Below the pieces are notes generated by a model, which saw only the letters and a list, made by a program, of their open reading frames with translations, did no database searches and was not told the origin of the DNA. From Eopsaltria australis (lineage: Eukaryota > Chordata > Aves > Passeriformes > Petroicidae), in contig JAVTVJ010000499.1 in assembly GCA_034509425.1 (NCBI GenBank), forward strand, positions 310,001 to 374,000: a DNA stretch of 64,000 nucleotides, given 5' to 3'. Below are positions 23,801-36,034 of this stretch, piece after piece. Numbering within the stretch: position 1 is the first letter of the stretch; every line of letters starts with the position of its first letter. A program made the translations under genes and the position numbers.

Positions 23801-24709
23801 AGCTCAAATGGGAATTTGTGTCAAAACAGGAGGACAGAGACAGCTCAAAAGAGAATTCCAGATTCTTCCCAAAGGAACTATGATTCCCACGTGCGAGGAG
23901 ACCAGAATTGCTCAAAAGAGCCTTTTCCCTCCCTTCTCCTTCCCAAAATGCTGATTTGGTCACTGTCATCCAAACTTCCACTTAGCCCATTCCAAAGTCA
24001 TTCTGGAATTTGCAACAGCACCTTCAGAAAAACCCCAAAATGACTTTTACCATGATAAATTCCTGCTGACTACTTGGAAATCCAGGCTGTTTCCACATTA
24101 CCCAAATGGATTCCGATTAATTATCAAATTATCATTAGCAAACCTCCTGGGAATTTTGGGGATGGGAACTTCTCAGTATTTCACCACTATTTCCTCCCCT
24201 GTTAACAGAAGTTGCTGAAGGAATTGGGCTCAGCTGCTTTTCCCCTTGAAGCAGTGTTATTCCATTAGGTGGCATTTGCTTCCAACCTTTTACACCTTAA
24301 ATGCCAGAAAAAAGAAGTTTAGGAGAGTCTTGGTGTCTTCAGGTCAGTCTAAGGAAAATCCCATCCAAATACAGATTTTAGGTGTTATCAGACCTGAAAG
24401 GAAGTGCACAAACTCACTTCAGAAGCCTCTGATATTTGATTTTACAACCTTGAAAAACAAAATAAATTCAGCTCTCCAATCACGATGTTCTATTTTAGAA
24501 AGTTATTCAGAGCTCAGCTGACACCCTTGAGTGGAGTCTGCTCCTGAGAGATTTTTAGGATGGAATCTTGACAGATTTATTTTTGATTTTGATGAAATGT
24601 CAAGTTAAACCACAAGGATAGCAACACTGCTGCTCCCAGAATAAGCAGCTCTCTATGCAACTGGAATGCAACAGAATAAAAATCCTGGTTTTTCCTTCAA
24701 TTTGTACCA

Positions 24710-24795
24710 GAAAAAAACAAACAAACAAACAAACAAAAAAACCCCAAAAAAACCCAACAACAAAAAACCAACCAAACAAATAAAACCCCCAAAAG
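24710..24795. repeat. (CAAA)n / A-C-rich microsatellite
   Basis: AAACAAACAAACAAACAAAC is followed by degenerate A/C runs (ACCCCAAAAAAACCC, CAACAACAAAAAACC). The minus-strand frame across it encodes a Phe/Gly/Val-rich low-complexity peptide. Confidence 0.85.
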
Positions 24796-25258
24796 CCAGG
24801 AGTATAGAGTACAGAAAATGAGAACATTAAGCTCAAATGATTCTGCTAACTTGGAAATAGCTCAGAAGAAATCACAATTTATCACAAAGTGCCAAAAGGT
24901 TGACAACCTCTACGAAATAAGGTTGAACTCCAGACAGGGCAAGGAACAACTATGAATTGATGACAGAAGGAAGATCTGTAAAGTAAATACACACAAAATG
25001 TCTACAAGACTCAGTATTTTCCTGGAAAATATTCTAATTTTAAATTTTAAGAGATGATAACAGGAAATTAAAAATAAAACCAACTTAAATATGAGTTATG
25101 ACATCTCAGCACTTTGAATATATTTAGAAGGACAATAATAAGGCAGTGATTTCCAATAATTATTTGTTTTTAGATCAGGTGTTATTACAGGACTTAAAAC
25201 TTTGCATTCATTAGAAGCTGGAGCAGGGGGGAACATGGCCTTGGTCAAAATAAATAAC

Positions 25259-25570
25259 CATTCTCTGGGCACCCTGTGCCAGGGCCTCCCCACCCTCCCA
25301 GCTGGGAATTCCTTCCCTGTATCCCATCCATCCCTGCCCTCTGGCAGTGGGAAGCTATTCCCCCTTGTCCTGGCCCTCCATCCCTTGTTCCCAGTCCCTC
25401 TCCAGCTCTCCTGGAACCTCTTTAGGCACTGGAAGGGGCTCTGAGGTCTCCCTGGAGCCTTCTCCGGGTGAGCACCCCCAGCTCTCCCAGCCTGGTTCAG
25501 AGTAGAGGGGCTCCAGCCCTGGGAGCATCTCTGTGGCCTCCTCTGGACTTGTTCCAACATCTCCACATCT
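25259..25570 (-). repeat. CR1 LINE (type A), lacking its 3' tail
   Basis: The copy starts abruptly at TTCTCTGGGCACCCTGTGCC, without the roughly 150 bases that normally lie on the 3' side. It continues inward through TCCCCCTTGTCCTGGCCCTC, 'ggcactggaaggggctctga', CTCTCCCAGCCTGGTTCAGA and 'gtggcctcctctggacttgttccaacatctcc'. The missing 3' end implies a deletion or recombination after insertion. A 254-codon minus-strand frame crosses it and is spurious. Confidence 0.9.
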
Positions 25571-27910
25571 TTCTTGACTACTTGAAAGAATTCAAAGGGG
25601 AAAAAAGAAGAAAATCTAAATTTTGGGCCAGGTTTGCACAAGCCAGAGCCATTGGCTCCCTCAGACCAGAACTGCCCCATCCACACCCAATTCCATAGGA
25701 AACATGGACTGTGGAAGTGCCACACCACCCAAATTGCCACCAGAACAACTCTGAGTGTTCTCCACGAGCAGCAAATCTGGAAACAACTTGAAGGCAAACA
25801 CTTTGCACTTTCTGCTCCTACGGTGGGTTTGAAGCCCTGACAAACTTCAACAGAAATCACTAAGTGAGCATTATTAATTCATGAGGCACATAAACAAATA
25901 TTTGCTGTTTAATATATTTGTCAAAAACAACGGTTCCTCAGAAACTGCGGTGGCTGGATGAGTAACTCAGCATTTAGAAAGAGATTAAATACCCATTTAT
26001 ATCTGTGCTATTATTTACACAACAAGCCTGAACTCCTTCAAGCATCAGAAGTGACACATTTTCCGTAGTGGGGATGCTCTTTGCACCCTACAATTGTGAT
26101 AAATCTTTAAAGGTATTTCTTTTTTAAAGGTTGATGAAACTGAATTGCTTTAACACAGCAAAAATTATAGTGGACTGGCTTTTTATAAGGTTCATCATTA
26201 TTACTGATCAGCTACAGCTCTTAAAGATTGTAGACATAAAATAGGGAGTGCAAATGCTTATTCTGGAGAACTGGAGCCATAATAAATCAGAAATGCCAGT
26301 AAAACAGCAGGAAAGAGCCTCTTACAGAAGCCAAAAAGGAAAGGAACTTGCTTTAGAGGCTGACAGTGTTCCTTGGTTCAAGCTGCAGTTCATTAAAAAC
26401 TCTGTGTCCCAAATGTTTGATTTTTGTCACCCAAAACATTCTGTTGATGCCCCAGCAGGAGCAAAAAGTTTCTGAAAGATTATTTAACCACAGAACAGAC
26501 CCACACCAAAAAAAAACCCCAAAGTCTATTTTGCCTCACAATGCTGTTCAACACTCAAGACACCTCACCTGGTATGGAATTCATATCCATAAATTCCATG
26601 GAATATCTCAGGGGGGTTAGTTCTGATTAGCAGGTCCTGAGCCCCTCTCACTGGGGGCTTAACCACAAAACCAAACCCTAATTCCAGCTCAGGAGCTCAG
26701 GGATCACTTCTCGTAGCTTGGAACATCCTGGAAGGCTGAAGACCAGCCCACAGCCTCCCTCCCATGTCCAGTCCCAGATCCCATCTCAAAGCCCCCTCCA
26801 ACCAGGAGAAATGCCAGGGATAGAAGATTTCACCTTTGAGTTCAAACCAGTTCTGGCTCTGATTCAGCTGCAACTGTGACTAACTCTGTTTGCTGAAGTC
26901 AAATATCTGCTTAAATGCTTCCCTGAAGAATTATTCAAGCATAAGCAAATATTTGGCTGTGCTGGCGCTACAGTGAATAATTTACAGTGCAAATCCAGTC
27001 CTTTCTCCAGCTTTGAGCATTCAAAAAATCCAAACACTACCCCAGGTTTTATTTCACTGACACTTCTTGAGCAATTAACACATGAGTATTTCAGCCTGTG
27101 GACCCTTGGATTTACTTAATCCTATTAAAGTACTCTTGTGCTCTGGGACTGGCACAGTTGAGTTGGATTTTATCATTCTCTTCTCCTTGGGTAAGACCCT
27201 TCAGGAACGTGAAGATTTTTAAGATCAAATTTCCAGATCAAACCTGCTCCCACCTCGATTCCCTTTTCCCAGCTGCGGGGTCTGTTCCACACAAATAAAC
27301 ACATTAAAAAAGTGGAACACTGATGCTGCATCTGTCCCTTGTCCTTGTATTGTCAAGCTCTTGAGTTTTTAGCCTTACTTGGAGGCAGCATTTTTAGAAA
27401 GCAAAGACACAAGAACAAGAAAAAAAATGAGGACAATTTCTATGAGGATCTGAAGTAAAATTTCACCAGCAACTTGAAATTCCTCAACATTTTCTCTGTA
27501 TCTACATTCAAATAATTAATCCTCAAATATTTGTGCTTGCCCTCATTCTTCTAAAGACTACCAGTTTTAGTCCTTTCCTTGCCCCACTTTTTAGGCGTGT
27601 CATTTTCTGTGCCTTTCTTGCAGAAATGACTCTCTACGAGTGGATGAGACACCACTGCAAGGCCGCAGTAAAGCCTCAGTAACAGAGCTCAAAAAAGTAA
27701 TTTCAAACTTCAGTGAGAACACCACAGCTGCCTCTGGGCCTGGCTGGGAAAGATGCAATGTAAAAGTTCATTAACGAGCTGTTTTTACTTCAAAGGAGAA
27801 ATCCCGAAGTTTATTTCAATATTTTGCACCCCCAAAACTTCCAAACCAAATTTTCCTACATTGCATCAATGATAAAGTTCTTTATTTTCCACCTCTCTGT
27901 ACCAGTGGTA
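25571..27910. other. Unique sequence, no gene seen
   Basis: No transposon, exon or RNA gene was recognised. The first 270 bases may include further diverged CR1 body next to the fragment that ends at 25570, but the match is not convincing. Confidence 0.4.
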
Positions 27911-28000
27911 GCCAGAGAATCCCAGAATGGTTTGGGACCTTAAAGTTCATCTCATCCCAACCCCTGCTGTGGGCAGGGAAACCTTCCAGACACACCAAGG
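27911..28000 (-). repeat. CR1 LINE 3' tail (type A), short antisense fragment
   Basis: GCCAGAGAATCCCAGAATGG, TTTGGGACCTTAAAGTTCAT, CCCCTGCTGTGGGCAGGGAA and ACCTTCCAGACACACC correspond to the reverse complement of the last 90 bases of type A. Confidence 0.85.
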
Positions 28001-30394
28001 GTACTTTTCCACCCTCCTGAAAGCAGAACATCCTATAGATGATGATTTAAAAGGATTAAAACTATTTAATGCTGGTGATTCCCATTGAATAAAGAAGATT
28101 GATAAATAGATGGAAGGTTTGCATGGAGAAAACTCAACTAAACTCAAATAGAAAAGAGTTTTGTGGGATAACTGAAGAAGGGAGAGAGAAGCACTTTTGT
28201 TTCCTGCTTCCATCACTAGTGGTGATTATTTCCAGTCTTTTTAGCAAGTAATGCAGCTATTGGATGGATTAACAGGATTACAGCTCTTCATTGTTCATTC
28301 CTGTCCACAAACCCCGTTTTTTCATGCATTATGAATTTTTTTATTCTTGTTTCCAACCCCTCTGTATGGACTTCACCTATAAAATACTGTTTTTACAGAA
28401 GGTTTTGAGTCACAAAAGAAGCTCTTTGGCTCTGACACTGTTCATTTGAAACTCCTGCTGTGCAGATGGTGCCTCCAGAAAGAGGAGAGAGCAAAGATAT
28501 CCTAAACCTGATACCAGAGCCAGGAGACTTCAGCTGAAAATTAACATTAACATAAAAAGATTAAAAGAAATACAACCCATATTAGGCAGAAGTAGCTCAG
28601 TTAGTTCTTCAATAACCTTTGTCTTCACAAAATACGCACACAGAGCTAAAGTTACACATTTAAGTGTTAATAATGAAAATATAATTCAATAGAAAAGTCC
28701 AAAGATCAGTTTCAGTTGCTTTTACTTCAAGACAGGTATTGGATTCCATCCCAAAAACCTCTCAATTTCTCCCTTGCCAGAGTAGCTTCTCTCCAAGGAT
28801 CCTTCCCTGGGATTCCATAACACAGAGGAGAGAATCCAAGGGGTAAAATCTCTCTGACACCAGGAAATGTTTTGTCAGGAGCCCCTCTGAGTGCTCCTTG
28901 CAGGACACCAGGAACTGTCTCCACATCTTATGGCTGAAAAACTGACTGGTGTTATAAAACTGAAAACACCCCAAACTAAACCAGGACAACAAACATATCC
29001 CAGCTTAAGTACATTTAAATTCATTTAAGTGGATTCATTTTCTTGAAGAAAATTGGTTTTTCTCAAGCAGAATTCATATGCTGCTTCTTCCCTTCTCCGA
29101 GACAATTTTTATTTAATTTTTGTAAAAGTAAATTCACTAAACTTGTCAGTTTTCTAGAAAATGAGTGTTTCTACTTGCCTGTAGTCTCTAGACCAGGAGT
29201 AGGGTTAAATATACCCTGGAGTAGTGGCAGGAGCTGTGTTTGAGTAGCTCAGTGCATGACTTGTCAGAATTAACATGTGCACACCCCCTGAGCAGAGATT
29301 TCATCCAGCCAGACCAAAAAGCAGTTGAAGATTTTGGTACTGGAGATTACTGGGTCAGAAGTTAGGCCTGATGCCAAATCGTAAGGCTGGTTAAGCCACA
29401 AGTCTGCAGCAGGATTCAAAAGTCCCCTAAAAACCAAATGCACATCCCATTATTGTACAGGAGCCAGCCTGCCTTCCCTCACACCCTTGGGACACTCCCA
29501 ATAAATCCCAAATATTCCTTCTGCCACCAGTGTCCACCTGCTATTAACCCCCAGTAATTCAAGGACACTCCCCTTGTGGCTTTTACTCTCCAGGGACCAG
29601 GCTCCTTAGCCTAAATTAAGCCATTTCACAGGAATTCAGGTTTCTCTTCTACACAAGAATGGGAAATCAGAAGTTTTATCTTTATGAGGTCCTTGGTTCA
29701 TTATCAGTGACCACATTCTGCACTAAAATCACAGATTATTTTTTTAACCCCTGAGCCGTGTGCACAAGGAGCCTTCAACACAATATCCTCAGATACCCAA
29801 CCTGGTACATTTAGACTCCTCTCACACCTCACACCAGTTTCCTTGGGAAGCCTCCTCAGCCTGGACAGCTGGACTGGAGTCTGTTAATGGAGCCCTGGGC
29901 AGGATTTTCATTATTTTAAGCACATCCCTGTGTTCAGCACCTCCTTTTTGCCTCTGCTCCTTAAGCCTGACCTTCAGTTTCCTCCTGCTCCCATCCAACA
30001 GCACCCCAGCCCCAAAGGGGGTCTTGCCTTCTCCCATCTCCTCCTTCCCTGTCAGTTCTGCACATCAAACCCACTTGTCCCCATCACTCCTGAACAGCCT
30101 CCCCAATCCTCCCCTGCCCCTCTGCTCCCTGAGTATTCCCAGATCTGACCCCATATCTCTCAACCCTCAAGCACCATGATTTTCCTTCCCAGTATTTTTG
30201 AGGAATGTTACTCTTAAAAATCCCTCTTGTAGTTTCTTAATAGGTACTGAACATAACTGAGGTGATTATGTGTTTTGATTTTGCTTGGATTGATTTCTGA
30301 GCTTCTTGGCCTGGAAGGAAAGGAGGCAGTTAGATCTTTACTCACGTTTTGACATTTTTACAAGGCTTCACAAAGCTGGAATCACTTCCCTCTC
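28001..30394. other. Unique sequence, no gene seen
   Basis: Mostly AT-rich. A Pro/Ser-rich 139-codon plus-strand frame at 29760-30179 lies in C-rich sequence and has low-complexity composition without domain support. Confidence 0.4.
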
Positions 30395-30552
30395 TTCACT
30401 GCCCCAGAGAAGCTGTGGCTGCCCCTGGATCCCTGGAAGTGTCCAAGGCCGGGTTGGAACAGCCTGGGATAATGGAAGGTGTCCCTGCCCACAGCAAGGG
30501 GTGGGATAAGATGGGCTTTAACCAACCCAGACCATTCTATGACTCCATGATT
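30395..30552 (+). repeat. CR1 LINE 3' end (type A), sense
   Basis: GAGAAGCTGTGGCTGCCCCT, AGTGTCCAAGGCCGGGTTGG, GGAAGGTGTCCCTGCCCACA and AACCAACCCAGACCATTCTA, then TGACTCCATGA. A clean 3' end, truncated at 5' after about 160 bases. The 'ggatggggcttggagc' segment is partly deleted. Confidence 0.92.
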
Positions 30553-31298
30553 TATCCATCTCCAGTTAACCATTCCACCTTCTGAATCCCCACATCCCCC
30601 CAGCTGCTTTTCAGCCCTCTGACAATTGCATAAATCCATCTCCTGAACCTCTGTTTCTCCAGATACCCTCACACCTCAGTGCTGTATCATCAACCCCCAG
30701 CACTCAGCGTTTCACTTCCCGTATTTCCTGTATTCCTGCTTTCTTCAAAATACAGAACACCCAGGGCTCTCACCCACCCAGGCTGGCTATTCCAAGATAC
30801 TTGGCCTCCACATCTCCCAAGCAAATCCTTCTCTTCCACCCTTCCAGACTCTCACAAGTGCTTCTGCCCACTGCTGAATGCAAGAATGGATGTGGCATTT
30901 CCAGCCTTTTATGTTCTGCTGTATCTGTGAGTGATTCACATGCTCAGAGCAGGGGTGTGGGGTGTGCCCACGTGCTGGGACATCAGGATGGGCACAGGGC
31001 ACTCATCCAAGGAAAGCTGGCACCGGGTGCCTACCAGAGCTGCTGGGGATGGATTTAAACACCCACATGTGGGTTTTCATCTGCTCAAGTATCTTCTTGG
31101 TCAAATATCCAGCAAGAAATATCCAGCTTCTGAGGAACAGAAGAGATAAAGGTGGGATCTTACAATTCATTGTGGAGACAGGAAAATGACAGCAATGACT
31201 TTGGGAGAAGTGCAACCACAGGGATTTTCAGATGGTTCCTGGCTGCCACAGGGAGCTGTTTCCAGGCTGGAGGCAGGCTACACATGGCAGGGGTTACT

Positions 31299-31381
31299 GA
31301 TATAGAAATGGTTTGGGTTGGCAGAGACCTTGCAGATCCTCTCATCCATCCCCCCCATCCACGGGCAGGGACAACTGTTCC
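31299..31381 (-). repeat. CR1 LINE 3' tail, short antisense fragment
   Basis: ATGGTTTGGGTTGGCAGAGA, CCTTGCAGATCCTCTCATCC and CCACGGGCAGGGACAACTGT resemble the last 80 bases of a CR1 copy. It lies just beside the much longer same-strand copy at 31455-32048, so two independent insertions or a tandem arrangement are possible. Confidence 0.75.
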
Positions 31382-31454
31382 TGCCTGCTCAGGCCCTGCT
31401 GAGCCGAGCCAACTCAGCCCACAAAACTCACCTCTTGTTCAACTCAGTCCTGGG

Positions 31455-32048
31455 TGTGAATCCCAGACTGGTTTGGGGTTGGAAGGAACCCTGAAGTCCA
31501 TCCAGTGCTACTCCTGCCATGGGCAGGGACACCTTCCACTGTCCCAGGCTGCTCCAAGCCCTGTCCAGCCTGGCCTTGGGCACTGCCAGGGATCCAGGGG
31601 CAGCCACAGCTTCTCTGGGCACCCTGTGCCAGGGCCTCCCCACCCTCCCAGGGAGGAATTTCTTCCATATATCTCACCTAGATTTCCCCTCTGGCTATGG
31701 GAAGCCATTCCTTCTTGTCCTGGCATTCCAGGCCCTAGACCAAAATCTCTCTCCATCGTTCCTGCCAGCTCCTTCAGGTCCTGGAAGGCCACAATGAGGT
31801 CACCCTAAATCTCCTCTCCAGGCTGAACAATCCCAGCTCTCCCAGCCTTTCCTCCCAGCAGAGCTGCTCCATCCCTCTGATCATCCTGGTGCTTCCTCTG
31901 GGCTCTCCCCAGCAGCTCCAGGTCCCTCCTGTGCTGGGCCCCAGGGCTGGGGCAGCTCTGCAGGTGGGGTCTGAGCTGAGCACAGGGGCAGAGGGGCAGA
32001 ATCCCCCCCTCCCCTGCTGCCCACACTGGGGGCTCAGCCCAGGATCAG
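31455..32048 (-). repeat. CR1 LINE 3' end (type A), long antisense copy
   Basis: It begins GTGAATCCCAGACTGGTTTG. It runs through the complete type A 3' region (CACCTTCCACTGTCCCAGGC; AGGGATCCAGGGGCAGCCAC), then 'ctccttcaggtcctggaaggccacaatgagg', GGCTGAACAATCCCAGCTCT, TGATCATCCTGGTGCTTCCT, CAGCTCCAGGTCCCTCCTGT, GCTCTGCAGGTGGGGTCTGA and GCTGCCCACACTGGGGGCTC. At about 590 bp it is among the longest copies here. The open frames across it are repeat-derived. Confidence 0.93.
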
Positions 32049-33004
32049 GTGAAGAAACGGGGAAATCCAGGGAAAAGCACTGTACCTCACCCCAGCACTG
32101 TGCAACAGAGACAATTCCACACCATCACCAGCAAGTCTGAGGTGCAGGGAACAGGCAGCAGGGAAGTGATGCAAAACAATCACCTCAATCCTACTTTTCA
32201 AATGACTCCAGCACATCTACAGAGTGTAAATGCAGCATATCCCTTGGAATGGGTTAAGCAGTTTTGTTGGACATGAAACATCTCTTTGTTTATTTAGAGA
32301 CTTTCCACATAGGACCTGTGTTGGTGATTATTTCTAGAAGAAGAGCAGCCAAAATGGGTTTACAAATGTTTATATTTAGGGAACTATTAAGATATCCAAG
32401 TAACAGTAAGATCCTTGAAGGAAATCCAGGAATATCACCAAAACCAGAGTTCTAACAACCCAGCAATAACACATCACTCAGAGGAATGTTTTAAAAGAGG
32501 GCTATTCTCAAATTTCAAAAGCTGTCAAAGTAAATAAGATTGTTTCACCAATTTCCTGTAACATCTCATAAAGGAAAAATACAATGTTGTTTTCTGACAG
32601 TCTTTAAATGAACAGCACCCTTACACCCACACAAGGTCACAAGTTTGTCTCTGACTGAGGCCAGATGGGGGAGAATGGACAAAAGCAAACAAGGAAATGC
32701 ACTCAGAGATGCAGAGATCACTCAAGGAGTGCACAGCATGCACACGTCCATTGTTTACAGCTCCTGATAACATTCTTCCTCTCTTCCACTCACTTTTCAT
32801 CATCCTACTCGATATTTTCATTGGTACTCAGCTGACATTTCCATGAATTCCATTAAGAAGCCTGGTGTTTAGAAGAAGTGACGTTGAATAGGCTGGAAAC
32901 AGCCAGCACAGTGTGGACATGCAGTGCCCGCCCCATGGCACATCAGTGAGGCCAGGGCATCATCACAAATTCAGGCATCAGATCTGAACCTCTGAGGCTG
33001 AAGA

Positions 33005-33290
33005 AGGAGTTTGCATAAGGGCATGGAGGGACAGGACACAGGGAATGGCTTCCCAGTGCCAGAGGGAAGAGATAGATGGGATATTGGGAAGGAATTGTTC
33101 CCTGGGAGGGCGGGCAGGCCCTGGCACAGGGTGCCCAGAGAAGCTGTGGCTGCCCCTGGATCCCTGGCAGTGTCCAAGGCCAGGTTGGATGGGGCTTGGA
33201 GCAGCCTGGGACAGTGGAAGGTGTCCCTGCCCATGGCAGGGGTGGCACTCGATTGGAATTAAGGTCTTTTCAACCCAAACCATCCTGGGA
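33005..33290 (+). repeat. CR1 LINE 3' end (type A), sense
   Basis: GGCATGGAGGGACAGGACAC, GGATATTGGGAAGGAATTGT, GAGAAGCTGTGGCTGCCCCT, GGATGGGGCTTGGAGCAGCC and CCCTGCCCATGGCAGGGGTG are followed by CTTTTCAACCCAAACCATCC and TGGGAATCTGTGG. Close to the type A consensus inferred from this window. Confidence 0.93.
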
Positions 33291-34797
33291 ATCTGTGGTA
33301 ATAAACCAAGCTTCACAAATGAGAAAAGAGTCATCTTTTACCTGCAGCAATATAAACTGGCCCAAGGTTCAGCAGCAGAGACCCTAGGATAAGAATCCCT
33401 CACAATCAGACAAGAGCACAGAGCACCCGAGGGCACCCGAGGTACTCAGGTGGAAGGAAAATACAGAAAACAAAGTTCATGATGGGCAGCTGGGCCATGG
33501 CTTTCCTTTTCCACAGAAAAGTGAGCAATGCCAACCTATCTGGGAAGCTTCTCTGTCCACAACTCTTCAAGAAAGAATTTTACCAGGGGTGAACTTGAGA
33601 GACGCCTGTGTGACTGCCAATGTCAGCAAACAGCAGCTGCTGAGAATTGGTGACACCCAGCACAGATTCCTGCTCACTGCTGAAATCAGGGAAGGGGAAC
33701 AGACTTGGAAGTCATGATTATTCCTACAGGTGAGAGGGTGGAGTTCTGGACATGATCCTGAGACAGCTCCTTTGAAGAAAGGAGAAGAGGCGTTCTTGTG
33801 GTTTGTAGCAGAAAGGGAACTACAGGTAAGCAGTGCCCAGTGAAGTGATGTGTCCCCTCCTGGGGCTTTGTCCACAGTGTTCTGAGGATGCCAGCATGGG
33901 GAGGGACAAAAAAGGCCCTGGCAGCAAGAGCATAACAATAGAATTACAAGAAACATTCATTTTAAAGATAAAATGAGGAGATAAAATTAGTTTTCATTCA
34001 GTGTCAGAAGAGATGCCTTTCAACCCAGGCACGTGTTCCACGGGATTGGCAGCAGGCCCCAGGTTAGGGGTACTTTGAATCTCTTCACTCAACTTTTGTG
34101 GCTTTTCTCCTAAAATGTATAAAAAGAGATGGAATAAAAAGGAAAGCACCGTGGGGTGTAAGGTTGGCTGTCCAAAATAAAAGGCTGAACTCTGGGAAGC
34201 ACCATTTTAGTGCAATTCTGTTGTAAAAACAATAGAAAACTACGAGCTAAGAGGCCAGATGAGCTGGCCCACGCACTTTACTGCTGCTGGGTGAGGAGGG
34301 GAAGGTGTCAGAGCGTGGAATTAAGTGCCAGGTGAAAGCCTGCCAGCTCCAGAGTTCAGCCCTGGCTACAAACAGAGGGCTGTCAGCAGCTCTGTGAGGA
34401 TCTAAATGCATTTAGTACCTGGGCAGCTTGGGAAAGGAATCTTCATTTGGATAAAAAGGCACGTTGGGACAAATAAGATATTCATGTATGCAGAGAGGGA
34501 TTGGGAATTTGTCAGCTTTTCAGCTATTTTCCCCTCAGAGGAGGCGGCACAGGGAGCGGCTGTGGGCACCGAGCTGAAGTAAACAAAATGCTGGGCAGCA
34601 TTAGGAGGGAGAGGAAGAGGGCCTAAATTACAGTGACATTATATAGGACAATAGGAAATCCCTGGAGCATCAAACAAAGGGTTTGCTGCCATCATTTCAA
34701 GAAAGAGACACCAGAGAAGGACAAGGGCTCAGGAAGGACACTGGGGGACCTTGCGCTCCTCTGTCAAACAAGAAGCCCTAAAAAATCCACCCCTACC
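33291..34797. other. Unique sequence, no gene seen
   Basis: No repeat or exon was recognised. A 129-codon minus-strand frame at 33567-33956 lacks a start in good context and any recognisable domain. A few CpGs occur around 34250-34580, but not at island density. Confidence 0.4.
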
Positions 34798-35024
34798 TCA
34801 GAAATCAGACTGGTTTGGACTGGGAGGGATGGTAAAACCCATCCAGTTTCACCTTCCCCTATCCCAGGCTGCTCCAAGCCCTGTCCAGCCTGGCCTTGGA
34901 CACTGCCAGGGATCCAGGGGCAGCCACAGCTTCTCTGGACACCCTGTGCCAGGGCCTGCCCACCCTCCCAGGGAACAATTCCTTCCCAATATTCCATCTA
35001 TCCCTGCCCTCTGGCAGTTTAAAA
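34798..35024 (-). repeat. CR1 LINE 3' end (type A), antisense, internally deleted
   Basis: CCTCAGAAATCAGACTGGTT, ACCCATCCAGTTTCACCTTC (with the 'catgggcagggacaccttcc' piece largely missing), CCAGGCTGCTCCAAGCCCTG, AGGGATCCAGGGGCAGCCAC, CCTTCCCAATATTCCATCTA, ending at CTGCCCTCTGGCAGTTTAAA. The same small internal piece is missing from the copy at 11684-11950, so the two may represent one deletion subfamily. Confidence 0.9.
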
Positions 35025-35749
35025 CATGAAAAGAAAGATTCCCAAGGATTACTTGCTGCAAGAAAGAGACATTGCAGATATCAGCTGAAATCTTGATCAG
35101 CAAAGCTGCTGTAGCAACGAATTTTTCCCATGACACTGTAATATTTCTGTCCTAGAGGAATACAGACAAGAATAAAAGCAAGAATACAATCAAAGAAATC
35201 TTTCTCACGCCAGCTAAACACTCAGGCTTGTTCAGGAAGTCTTCAGAACAGAGAAAACACTCTACTCCCAGTTGTTACCTCTCCAAACAACAATAGATTT
35301 AATTATGCAGATTAAAACAAGGACATCCCATGCTTCAGGGCTTTTGCAAACTGCCTGCAGGAGCCACGGGGGGAATCCCCAGGTAGTACTGTGCCTCTCA
35401 CCTCAGGTACAGGGTTCAGGGACACATTTCCTCTCTCCAAAACATGCAGTGAATCAGAGGAATATTTGCTGAACAGAACAGATTGATGGCTTAATTCACT
35501 TGCTAATTGATATGTTTGATTTTGCCCCCCAGCTGTGTGGTATAAATTGAGTAAAGCATATAAAAGCCCATAAATGAAGTGTGAGTTTCCTCACAATTCT
35601 CTACACTTGTTCCGAGCTAAAGAAACTGCCTGGAGTAAGAAATTTACTTCACCTAATCTGAATTTTACTCTTTTTCCATCACTTTGGTCCTCAACACGCA
35701 ACACAGAAGAGGGAAGGTTCTACACCTGAGCATGAGGCAGTCAGGTTTT

Positions 35750-36034
35750 GGGATCGGCTCTGCTGCCAGGGAACAGGGACAGGACAAGGGGAAACGGCCT
35801 CAAGCTGGGTCAGGGGAGGCTCAGCTTGGACAGCAGCAGGAATTTCTCCATGCAAAGGCTGCTCAGGCCTTGGCAGGGGCTGCCCAGGGAGCTTTGGAGT
35901 GCCCATCCCTGCAGGTGTCCAAGGAAGGCGTGGCCGTGGCACTCAGTGCTCTGGGCTGGGGACAAGGTGGCCATCGGGCACAGCTTGGACTCCATGGGCT
36001 GGGAGGGCTTTGCCAGCCTCAGGGATCCTGAGAT
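35750..36034 (+). repeat. CR1 LINE 3' end (type B), sense
   Basis: GGGATCGGCTCTGCTGCCAG, AGGACAAGGGGAAACGGCCT, CCATGCAAAGGCTGCTCAGG, GGAAGGCGTGGCCGTGGCAC and GGGCTGGGAGGGCTTTGCCA, with CAGGGATCCTGAGAT at the end. Nearly identical to the matching part of the copies at 14.0 and 61.6 kb. Confidence 0.94.

Noticed and set aside
25096..25860. 254-codon minus-strand open frame
   Set aside because: Its centre is the antisense CR1 at 25259-25570, and the rest is unique sequence without a domain or splice sites.
31152..31808. 218-codon plus-strand open frame
   Set aside because: Made of CR1 3' sequence read antisense, with the same GTARDPGAATASLGTL-like string found at eight or more other places.
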